From positions 1,550,001-1,614,000 of the forward strand of contig OY744464.1 in assembly GCA_963556145.1 (NCBI GenBank): DNA of 64,000 nucleotides, written 5' to 3'. Made by a program: the position numbers and the translations under genes. How positions within the stretch are numbered: position 1 is the stretch's first letter; each line of letters starts with the position of its first letter. Positions 55,679-64,000 of this stretch are shown here, one piece after another. Below the pieces are notes generated by a model. It was not told the DNA's origin and made no database searches. It saw nothing but the letters and a program-made list of their open reading frames with translations. Source of the DNA: Hygrocybe punicea (Eukaryota; Basidiomycota; Agaricomycetes; Agaricales; Hygrophoraceae).

Positions 55679-56314
55679 TCCACTAGGGACACTAATAGAG
55701 ACTGTCCTCAGTCTCATGCAAGGCAAGGAATAAGGAAACACATGGGAAAAAGTGGGGAGGGAGGGAAGGGACAACACATAACAGAGCAAAGAAAAAGAAA
55801 GAAAGAAAGAGAGAGAAAAAAATCCAATCAGCAAGAATCTTCCAACACATAATCTTCCAACTTCCCTAAGCGATCAGCCAACTTAACTATCTTCTGCTCC
55901 AAAACCTTGAGGGCCTTAAGGGATAGCAATGCTGACTCGAGCGCAAGCAGAGTCGCAGCAGGTATGTCGTCAGTGGCAAATGTGGATGATGGCAGCATGC
56001 CCTGGCCTGCTTCTAGGGAAATGCAGGGATAAGGGTAAATCCTTTTCCGCAGGTATCCGTACTCTTAAGAGTACGAGTACGGATACAGATTCTCGTATCC
56101 GTGGGCTTCAAAATGAGCCGGAGATCATCCAAAACGGTCAAGAATTGACTGAGATAGAGACTAAACATTGATTGGACTCTATCTCAGTCAATTCTTGACC
56201 GTTTCAGGTGATCTCCGGCTCATTTTGATCGCGAATCCGTGGGTAAAATCCGTGGATATTGCATCCGTATCTGTGGGGAGTACGAGTACGGATACAGACA
56301 AATGTATCCTGGGA

Positions 56315-57700
56315 TTACCCCTGCATTTCCCTACCTGCTTCTGGGGATAACGACAAGGGCATTGGCAGTGATGGGGCCCGAACGGAGGAGAAAACAGGGG
56401 TGGGTACGCCAATATACATTGGAAAAGGCAAGTCTTGGGTGTTGGCAAGGTTTTCTGGGGATGACACGGGCTCAAACGGCGGGGGCGCATCACGGATTGC
56501 GTTTGGTGACGATGGCGTGGGCGTAGGCACAAAAGGGGGGCAATTCAAGGCAGAAATGGGGGCAGATGCGGCTGAACACGCTGAAAATGGTGTCTGTTGG
56601 GCACTGGCACGGTCTCCAGGTAACGGTGTGGGCTCAGACGGTGACAGCGTGGGCTCAGATGGCAGGGGCGTGTCACGGTTCGCCTCTAGGGACGACGTCG
56701 AGGGCATAGGCAAAGACAGGGGGCGATTCGAGATGGAAACAGGGGAGGATGCATCGATACGCACGTTATTGTCGCGTTGGCGGGCGCGGACGCATTCTTC
56801 CAGGGACAACGCAGGCGCAGACAATGGCGGCATGGTGTGGCTTGTTGCTGGGGACAAGGGAGAGGGCGTGGATGACGACGGGGGCCGAAAGGAGAGCGGA
56901 ATGGGGGCGGATGTGATGATACGCGTCGAACATGGCGTCGGTTGGGTATAGGTGGGGTTTCCTGGTGACGGCGTGGGGACAGACGGCGGGAGCTTGTCAC
57001 AGTTCGCTTCCGGGGACGACGGCGAGGCCATAGATGTGAACATGGGGCGAAACGGGGGCGAAACGGAGGCAGACACGCTGAGACGCGTGGAACACGTGGG
57101 TGCACGGGGACGCGTTTTCCTGGGGATGGTGCGAGTGCAGACGGTGGGCATAGGTTGTGACTTGCATCCGGGGACGACGGCAAGTCCATAGATGCGAACG
57201 GGGGGTGATTTGAGCCAGAAATGAGGGGGGACACGTCGATATGCGTGTTTTCGACACATTGGGGCGCGTGGGCGTGTTGTCCTGAGGCTGACGAGGGCGC
57301 AGACGGTAGGGGTGCATCATGGTTTGTCTCCAGGGATGACAGCGTGTCCATAGGTGCAAACGGGGGGCCATTTGAGCCGGAAACGAGGGGGGACACGTCG
57401 ATACGCGTGTTAACGTTGCGTTGGAGCACGCGGACGCATTTTTCCGGGGACGGCGCAGGCGCAGACGATGGCGGCGTGTGTTGGAACACCCCTGGGGACG
57501 ATTGCGAGGGCGTACGCGAAGATGGGGGCTGAAACGAGGCGGAAACGGGTGGGGACGCATCAATACGCGTATTCACGTTGGACTTGCACGCATGGACGTG
57601 TTTACCTGCGTGGCAACCACGGGAACAATGGGGACAGGCGTACCTGGGACTGTACATGCAATATCCGTTGCATTGGACTTGCTTTCCCTGCTCTACGACA
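56315..57700 (-). CDS. repeat-rich ORF inside the LTR element
   Basis: Read from about 57,700 downward on the minus strand: a Cys/His-rich head (CNGYCMYSPRYACPHC, then RGCHAGKHVHACK) followed by repeats of about 55 residues built on TRIDVSPLVSGSNGPPF, MDTLSSLETNHDAPLPSAP and a basic or His-rich linker. The reading switches frame near 57,190, after which the same repeats continue (RIYGLAVVPG, FTSMASPSSPEAN, PSVPTPSPGNP) to about 56,315. Around eight units. The Cys/His head could bind zinc but does not match the CCHC gag knuckle exactly (C-x2-C-x4-H-x7-C). The frameshift may be an intron or a real break. Another start at 57,909 is in a different frame. Function unknown; gag-like is a guess. Confidence 0.4.
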
Positions 57701-58218
57701 TATCCGCTAGACGTCGGACATGCGTGTGGCGCTCCTTGTTGGGCGGGCTCGTTGCGGTCATTTTGGGGCCTTCCGGGTGCGGTTTTTCGACCGGAATTGG
57801 TGGGACATCGACTTCCTGGTCCGTTGGATGCGTTAGAACGAGTGTGGGTGGGGGAACTAGTGAAATAAATGGGAAAAGCGAAGGGGGGGGCATATTGAAG
57901 ACCATGTGACGTGGCTGTGATGGCGTGACAAAAAGGCCAAAAGGCCGATGTAGATGCGGGTTCTTGGTGGCTTCGGAACTATATAAAGAAATATATATAA
58001 AGATCCTAACCTGTGGGTGTCAGCGTAGAAGTGACTGGATAATTCAGTGTCGGGAATAGTAGTAAAAGTAAAGGAATGTTAGTAAAAGTAAAGCCGCCGC
58101 ATAAAACTGGACTAATAACGACGAATCCGGTGATGAACGGAGTGAAAACGGAGAAATAAAGAAGGACCCGATGATGAACGGACTGAAAACGAATGAACCC
58201 GACGATGCCGACGATGTC

Positions 58219-58250
58219 GGGTACGACGGGTCGGGTCGGGTCGGGTCGGA
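58219..58250 (+). repeat. GGGTC repeat, quadruplex-forming motif
   Basis: Five GGG runs at 58,219, 58,228, 58,233, 58,238 and 58,243 are separated by short TC or TACGAC-type spacers, which meets the G3N1-7 quadruplex rule. A related array (GTCGGGTTACGTCGGGTT, TCACGTCACGTCACGTC) lies at 58,730-58,805. Confidence 0.7.
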
Positions 58251-58884
58251 AATGATGAATGAATATACGGGAACAATGAGGAAGACAACGAAGTAAACTA
58301 TAAAAAGGCTAAGGAACTACGTGGACGAGCATTTGAAGGGATTTAAACGATTCTGACTATGAGGGAAACGGGGACTAAGGGTATCTTATTTTGTACGGTC
58401 GTCGGGGACCGTTTTTATAGTACAGGAAACAGTAATCTACTTTCGGACGTGTCTACTTCGGCCGATGGTAAGCTACAAAGAAAGGTTGGAATGGGGATGT
58501 GGAAAGGGGGGTTGCAAAGCAACGAAGACAGGAAATGGAGGGGAAAACGAATATGCAAGGAAAAGATCTAGAAAGTCCTACATATCTCCGAAAGGACGAT
58601 GGGATGCATAAATAAAGTAAATCCGAAGTCGGGGATTGAGTCCGAAGAGATCCATCTCCTGGAATTGGAACTCCGAGGCGTTTGAGGCTGCCGGATTTGG
58701 TCTGAGAGCGGCTGTGACGAAGCGGCATACGTCGGGTTATGTCGGTCACATCGGGTCACGTCACGTCACGTCATGTCGGGTTGCGTCGGGTTACGTCGGG
58801 TTCGAATGCAAGTCGAATGGCGGCATCGGGTTGGTCCGGATTCGTGATATATTGATGATACGGACTCAGAGGGACGTCGACCCT

Positions 58885-59121
58885 CTACACCGAGTTCTGC
58901 AGCCCAGGAGGCGCAACAGGTACGAAATAACCATACGGAGGTGTCGAAAACATCGGAAATGGGCCTGAGAGCTGGTGGTTGACTGAAATGCTGCCAAATA
59001 CGGGGCGTTGTTGACTATGGGGGCGCTGTTGCTGCCAGAAAGAGGGAAAGGTGCCAAAATTGGCGAAGTCAAAGAGGGAAAAGTTAAGAAGAGCTTGACT
59101 GTTCTCGCGGTGGGCTCCAGA
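58885..59121 (-). CDS. Pro/Gln-rich fragment next to the LTR, possible gag start
   Basis: An open minus-strand frame continues from the LTR: SGAHRENSQALLNFSLFDF, then FGTFPSFWQQQRPHSQQRPV, NHQLSGPFPMFSTPPYGYF and APPGLQNSV. The composition is like the N-terminal part of a Copia gag. It ends at 58,885. The Met at 59,220 lies within the LTR, so the real start is unknown. Low confidence. Confidence 0.35.
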   Translation of the reverse strand, partial: SGAHRENSQALLNFSLFDFANFGTFPSFWQQQRPHSQQRPVFGSISVNHQLSGPFPMFSTPPYGYFVPVAPPGLQNSV

Positions 59122-59358
59122 TGTGGTGAACGCGGCCGGGGTAGGCGCGGATTCGTTGTGCGAGTCCGTTGTCAGTGGGATAGAAACCCAAAAACTCTTC
59201 TTATTTGTAACTATGTACACAAGCCACTATATAGGTACTGTATAGTATCTATAAATGAAATGTGGTGAAGAAATGGTGAAGTGAGATTGTAAAGAAGATA
59301 AGAACTGTAACAATAGAAAATAAGAGAATATGCATGCAGAGAGATATCAATCTCTACA
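59122..59358 (-). repeat. LTR (5' in the favoured orientation)
   Basis: Second copy of the 237-bp LTR; see the element. Confidence 0.75.
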
Positions 59359-59977
59359 GCGCTTGTGTGCTAGACACAACCTCACTTCTTATTGAAGAGA
59401 CCTCACTGTTCCAGCTCTATTAACTCATACAATACATAAACCCTCAATAACCCTTATTTTGGATAGGTTAAATAGATACTAAAACCCACAAACAACAAGA
59501 AGATACCTGAACAAAGTCAACTCTGGTAATTCTTGGTGAAACAAACATTCACATAACACCGGACCCATCAAAAATGATGACATCGTCCTATCCTAACATG
59601 CACGTGGGCAGTGATGGGTTGGCAATGAGTGGGCGATGAGTGGGCGATGGGAGTGTACAATCACTTTAGTTCTGATGGAATCTTAACTTTTGATAACTCC
59701 TAAAATCGTACATTTTGATACCCAATAAATTAAATATTTTAATTCCAGTGAAATCACCTAAATGTGGACTAACAAACCAGAGTAAACTCAAATCTAAATT
59801 ATACTTTCCTTTCACACTTTAGCACTGATTATTATTTTGATTGCAGGACTAATCTAAAGGCAAGAGAAAACAATTAATTTAGACATTTATTTATTCATGA
59901 CTTAAATTCTATATTTAGATTTGGCCTAAATGTAAATCCAAAGATTATTTAGGTTTAATTTTGTCGCTTACACAGCC
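59359..59977. other. AT-rich spacer
   Basis: No supported gene. GAGTGGGCGATGAGTGGGCG at about 59,627-59,646 is a short tandem duplication. Confidence 0.5.
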
Positions 59978-60680
59978 TTAGCTCCTTCGAACCGCATTCT
60001 TCCTCCTTCTCATATTCTTAAGTCTAGCCGTGGCAGCCTGAACCCGAGCCACAGCCTCAGCGTCACCTGCAGCCTGAACGTTAGAGTTAGCCTGAGCTTG
60101 AGCGTCAGCCTCAGCTTGAGCCTTCTCAGCCTCAGCTTGAGCCTTCTCAGCCTCAGCTCGAGCCTTCTCAGCCTCAGCTCGAGCCTTCTCAGCCTCAGCT
60201 TTGGCCATATCCTCAGCTTTCCTGTCAGCCTTCCAAGCACGCTTGTTCTTCGCCTCCCCCGGATTGACGAGCATTGTCATGCCAGGAGGTTGGCCCGGAT
60301 CTGTAGCCACACTGGAGCCTGAGGATGACGTGCGTGACATCTCAATGGGGCCGCTGCCGGAGGGGCCGGCGGCAGCGTTCTGTTGGGAGGCCCTCTTGGC
60401 CAAGGTCGAATGAGATCGCGCCTGAGAAGGGAAACGTGAGAAGGAGAACATTCTAGGTTTGAAGGATTGTTTACCTGCAACTCATTCGCAAAAGCTTCTC
60501 TCCGCTGCGGGACGTTGTAGTTTGCGTCGATGTCTCTAATCTACATGGCGCGGAAGTGGGGTTCAGATTGAATGGATGCTGCTGGTATAACGGATGGTCT
60601 ACCTGGACGGGCAAAGAGACTACGAGCGTCACAGCGGTGAAAACAACGGCGAGGGGAGTGAAGAGCGAAGCGAAACGCAT
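59978..60680 (-). CDS. small secreted-type protein with heptad Ala/Glu/Lys repeats
   Basis: Exons 60,680-60,603, 60,540-60,475 and 60,421-59,978, with introns of 62 and 53 bp; all junctions are in phase 0 and the frame is open. Exon 1 encodes MRFASLFTPLAVVFTAVTLV then VSLPVQ, a clear signal peptide. Exon 2 encodes IRDIDANYNVPQRREAFANE. Exon 3 encodes ARSHSTLAKRASQQNAAAG, a Ser/Gly linker, NKRAWKADRKAEDMAKA, then repeats of the 7-residue unit AEAEKAR/AEAEKAQ, and ends RLKNMRRRKNAVRRS. The protein is about 195 residues. The repeats predict a long helical coiled coil; the 21-bp DNA unit is repeated at 60,110-60,200. Secreted or wall-associated by its leader; a role cannot be given. Divergent upstream sequence holds no other gene. 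Confidence 0.7.
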
Positions 60681-60899
60681 TTTTCAGATGGAAAGAGGTT
60701 CGTGAGGTTGTCGTGAGGTTGTCGTGAGGTTGTAGAGACCAGCTCTGGGGAATTCGAAAGAAACACACTGAGGGTTTATAGGCGAAGACTCGCCGAGGCA
60801 GTGCGGTAACGATGCGCAAAGTCGAGTACCTTGGTCTGTGCTGATGGCATGTCAACATGTCAACGATGGCGGTGGAACTTTGAAAATTTGAACGTTTGA

Positions 60900-62262
60900 A
60901 CTTTGAACATTATTTGCGCAGTAGAAGTGAGGCTGTGACCTTCGAAAACGATCAGTCGCAGATCTCGTTGATCTCCCACGTTAAACGCGCGTCCACAGGC
61001 CCCAACACTCGACGATAACGCGAAAGCTCTCCTTCCCCCCCAAAACCAAGCTGGGGAGCGAGACTGGGAAAAAAGGACTCGTGGGCCTGTTGAAAATCCC
61101 CAGCGAAAACTTGAGCGCAGGCCCCGCAGGGCGCAAAAAAAAACGATCCGGTCCAGTCACAAGACGTCCCAAATTGACCGCAGCCGTCCGAGTCTCCCTC
61201 TGCCGTATGTCTCATCCCTCTCCCTCTCCCTCGATCTCTCCCCTCGCGATCACCCTACTCTGCCTTCACCCCTAAAGCAAGTTCTTCTTTCTTCCACACC
61301 AAAATGTCGTCAACTAACTCCGCGATTCTCAAAATAATAAATGTCCTCAGGCGGTGAGTTTTCTTTTCTTTTCTTGTCCAATTTCCGCAATCCACGAAAA
61401 TATCCGCCCCAACGCAATTTGCTAATTTGAATGGCAAATGTTGCATCAAGCAGTAAAATCGCTATGCGAAATATGACCTGCCCATCTTAGATATCCCAAC
61501 CTTCATCCCAGGCTTCGGAAACCGTCGCCTTGGCCGGCGATTCAGTATTGCCCATACGCAGTAATCTGGTCCCGATCAAGGGCTTTGTGCTCCGGCGCTC
61601 ACGCACATCCGGAAAGCGTCCTACAGATAGCTTTACATATGTTACCTGGAAGCTATCCGTTAAAAGGTCCCCGATTTGGTCCGACGCGAGCAGATAGGCG
61701 ATGGGTATCAAGGGTAAGGTTCAGTTGGCTGATCGTATCGAGGTTGACATAAATTTCAGCATGGTTCTCGACTCTGTCGGCACCCACGACCATATGTGGC
61801 ATCAAAGGATGATTCGCGCTTGTCGTCGAATCTACAAACTCACGCGACCTCGCAAGACTCTTCGAGGTGACCTAAAGTGCCTAGTCCACCACTACTGCCA
61901 CTCCTTCCATTACCCCCATCGCAGGACCTTCTTAGCTTCCCACATCCTCGCATCAAAATTCACACAGGACAAGTGCTATTCAAATTGGGCGTGAGACGAA
62001 ACTGTCTGGTCTTCCTCCCCACGAAATCAGATGATGTGAGTGGGCCCTGGGTGATGCTCTTGAGTGGTGGCTCTGCCTTCATAGTGATTTGATAGCCGTA
62101 TTAGAACTCGTAATACTGTTTATTTTTTTTGCCCGTTATTTTGTGTGACATGTGACTGTAACAAACTTGTTCTTTGTCACCTGACCTTCCCACACTTTGA
62201 GCCCAATAAGGCTTGTCTTTGAGATTATGTTGCGGTGAACTCAGATTGCAGAAGGGAGAGGG
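60900..62262. other. region with unresolved coding fragments
   Basis: MSSTNSAILKIINVLRR at 61,304 ends at a GTGAGT donor, and plus-strand frames at 61,495-61,700 (GDSVLPIRSNLVPIKGFVLR) and 61,701-61,994 (ADRIEVDINFSMVLDSVGTH) could be further exons of one gene, but junctions do not resolve and a TAG intervenes. No family is recognised. CACCTGACCTTCCCACA at 62,178 also occurs in the terminal repeats of the 19-kb element (10,905). Confidence 0.3.
62255..62262. repeat. target-site duplication GGAGAGGG (left)
   Basis: Exact match to 63,662-63,669. Confidence 0.85.
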
Positions 62263-63661
62263 TAGTGTTGGGGAAGTTCAGTTTGGTCTGGTTTGGGGCC
62301 TTTTTGCCCAAACCGGAAACCGAATGGTCCGGTTTTCCACCCGAAATCCCCAAACCAGACCGGAACCGATGCAAACTGTTTGCATCGGTTCGGTTTCGGT
62401 CCAAACGCGGTCTAGACCGTGAACCATATGGGCTGGGGGCCCTCACTCCCATCTGACCTCGCAAGAGTGCTGCACACGTCAATCGACGTGGCCGGCCTCA
62501 TTATGAGGTGGGATTGGGGGTTTGGTGGGCTGCCCAGCCCTGTCCTAGCGAAACACACACGTCGAACACGTGTGTTCGGCCTCGGCTGTTGTCATTTGGG
62601 TGTTGTGGTGGTGGTGGTGGTGGTGGTGGGGACCCGATGCGTCACATGCGTTGTTCGCGCGAAGGCGGGTTGGACCCGCGATTGCCATGTTGGCCGGTTT
62701 GGGTAGGCGTGTGGTGGTGATGGTGGTGGTGGTGGTGGTGGTGGTGGTGCCCTACGCGTCATACGCGTTGTGCACGCGACGATGGCCGGGTTGCACCCGC
62801 TTTGGTTGTTTTCAGCGGACGCGTGGTGGTGGTGGCATAGGAGCCTCTTCGCGTGGGTGTCCAGGCGCATCATACGCGTTGTACACGCGACGACGGCCGG
62901 GTGGACCCCGTGTTTTGGCATTCCTCGGTGGTGTTGGTGTTGCATGGTGGTAATGGTGGTAGTGGTGGTGTTGTGTGGTGGTGGTGGTGGTACGGTGCCA
63001 CGTTCTGTGATATACAAATAAAATCAGTGAAAAAGTCAATAAAAATACATACCACGAAGGAGCGGGGGTGGATGCACCATCCCCCGCTGCTCGATGACTA
63101 CCATTCCACTCCATTCACGTTCGTTTGCGTGCGCGCGCATTGGAGGAGTTGGTGTGTCCGGTGCGGCGTTGATCGCTGCTGTCATGGTCGTGGCCGTCGT
63201 GGTGGCAGTCGCCGTCGTCGCCGTGGTGGTGGTGGTGGTGGTGATGGTGGTGACGGTGGTGTTGGTGGTGGTGGTGCGTCAACCTGTAATGTGTTAATGT
63301 GTTAGTTAAAGTTCAAATAAATAAAAATAAAAAACATATGCAGGCAGCAGGGAGTACCCCGCCGCCCGTTTTGTTGACCTCGGGTGCTCCATCGTCCTCG
63401 TTTGGCATACATCAGGGGTGTTGCTGGTGGGCGTTGGTGACTTTGGGTGACTTTCGAAGTCAGCCAAGGAGCCGACTTTGGACTGTTGGTTTGCGGTTCA
63501 AACCGAGTTTGAAACCATTTCGGCCTGCAGCCAAATCCCCAAACCGGAGATCGAACGGTTCGGTCTCCGCTGGAAATTCCCAAACCGAAACCGAGACCGG
63601 CGGTTTCGGTTTGGTCTAAACCGGGTTTGGATCGGTCTGAGACCAAACTTCCCCAACACTA
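62263..63661. mobile_element. 1.4-kb non-autonomous hAT element
   Basis: The left end TAGTGTTGGGGAAGTTCAGT and the reverse complement of the right end TAGTGTTGGGGAAGTTTGGT match at the first 16 bases. The exact 8-bp duplication GGAGAGGG flanks it. Subterminal DNA on both sides is rich in AACCG/CGGTT motifs (for example CGGTTCGGTTTCGGT). The centre (62,470-63,290) has three or four degenerate ~115-bp units with GCGTCATACGCGTTGTGCAC and long GGT runs. No transposase. The first eight bases TAGTGTTG are shared with the 10.3-kb hAT at 30,814, so related transposases may act on both. Confidence 0.87.
62600..63280 (+). repeat. GGT microsatellites and ~115-bp tandem units inside the hAT MITE
   Basis: Runs of GGT/GTG at about 62,605-62,632, 62,710-62,748, 62,944-62,996 and 63,220-63,275. 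Frames giving poly-Val, poly-Gly and poly-Trp are products of these runs. Confidence 0.85.
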
Positions 63662-64000
63662 GGAGAGGGAATCACAAGATAGGATAACTACTTTTGTAGG
63701 GATCAGAGAAGCAGGAAGGGAGAGAAGGATGAAGAGAGGGGTTGGGTGAAAGCCAAGAGGCTTCCCGGCCCCGGAAAGAGTGATTCTGGCCTGTGGGAAG
63801 GAACTGGTGTGAGCAGCGAGGGTGGGATGGGCACCTCGCATGGTCCAGATCACAGGGAGAAGCACACTTGCCCGGGCAGCAGTTGGTAACACTGAGGTAA
63901 CAAGAAGAGGTAAGGCGAGGAGGAGTGTGGTGGGAGGGTGAAGAAAACGAGCCGCAATGACAGTGACAGCGAGGGCACAGAGCGCTGACTCTGTGTCACA
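63662..64000. other. right edge, no supported gene
   Basis: Begins with the right copy of GGAGAGGG (63,662-63,669). The remainder shows only short frames. Confidence 0.5.

Larger units (their letters stand above)
55442..59358 (-). mobile_element. 3.9-kb LTR element without visible polymerase
   Basis: Direct repeats of 237 bp at 55,442-55,678 and 59,122-59,358 are about 98 per cent identical (four differences seen). Read on the minus strand each begins TGTAGAGATTG and ends TTCACCACA, giving TG...CA ends, and similarity stops exactly at these points. GCGC flanks both outer ends, a possible 4-bp duplication (a 5-bp one is imperfect). The minus orientation is favoured by a CTATATAG box in the LTR and by the ORFs inside. 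The interior of 3.4 kb shows no reverse transcriptase, integrase or protease motif, so it resembles a non-autonomous (LARD-like) element. Confidence 0.75.

Noticed and set aside
56239..57532. Plus-strand ORFs with Asp/Gly-rich text over the LTR element interior
   Set aside because: They are antisense shadows of the minus-strand repeat frame, which alone has the Cys/His head and consistent repeats.
58200..58260. Telomere or subtelomeric GGGT repeat
   Set aside because: The unit is GGGTC, is only about 30 bp long and is internal to an LTR element; fungal telomeres are usually TTAGGG.
62570..63305. Poly-Trp/poly-Val/poly-Gly ORFs
   Set aside because: Generated by GGT microsatellites within the hAT MITE.
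1..64000. tRNA or rRNA genes
   Set aside because: I looked for cloverleaf-type A and B box pairs and conserved rRNA segments while reading and saw none I could support; a tRNAscan or rRNA profile search would be decisive.

Overview
The window is nuclear DNA of a basidiomycete fungus, most probably an Agaricomycete. The evidence is spliced genes with 45-65 bp introns bounded by GTNNGT...YAG, KDZ and Plavaka transposases, hAT elements, a DUF6698-type protein and a fungal ferroportin. I cannot name the genus. Mobile DNA dominates: of about 64 kb, only the ferroportin, the DUF6698 gene and a few small genes look like ordinary host loci.

Region 1 (1-24.6 kb) is a nest of insertions. A Plavaka transposase gene on the minus strand (N-terminal half 24,596-23,485, C-terminal half 4,446-1,185) is split by a 19,038-bp element at 4,447-23,484. 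That element is flanked by an exact 7-bp duplication (GTTTATC), and removing it with one copy of the repeat restores the Plavaka frame. The 19-kb element has terminal inverted repeats of about 3.9 kb made partly of minisatellites, and a 7-kb core with three plus-strand genes: a KDZ transposase (now broken) and two unrecognised proteins. Its left arm carries two further insertions that the right arm lacks: a 374-bp palindromic MITE (6,171-6,544) and a 4.1-kb palindromic element (6,816-10,905) whose arms each hold a copy of an acidic, repeat-rich spliced ORF.

Region 2 (24.9-29.7 kb) holds a divergent pair: a REB1-like Myb protein (minus) and an Spt5-like NGN/KOW protein (plus). Each has an in-frame TGA. 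They lie directly upstream of the Plavaka gene and may be cargo or relics.

Region 3 (30,814-41,104) is a complete hAT element with an exact 8-bp duplication (AATATGTA). It carries a degenerate hAT transposase, a casein-kinase-1 gene as apparent cargo, and several minisatellites.

Region 4 (41.1-50.3 kb) has a tandem duplication, an unrecognised multi-exon gene with a stop, a proline-rich ORF, a DUF6698 gene and a ferroportin (SLC40) gene. Region 5 (50.3-64 kb) is mostly repeats: tandem repeats, fold-back elements including a 286-bp inverted repeat in which I found no mismatch, a 3.9-kb LTR element with 237-bp LTRs and no visible polymerase, a small secreted/coiled-coil gene, and a 1.4-kb non-autonomous hAT element with an exact 8-bp duplication (GGAGAGGG).

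A thread through the whole window is decay by C-to-T change at CpG. At least nine otherwise intact coding frames are interrupted by TGA where CGA is the natural ancestor. Paired repeat copies show this directly (CGA in one copy, TGA in the other). Exon limits and family calls were made by eye from translated frames; no searches were run.
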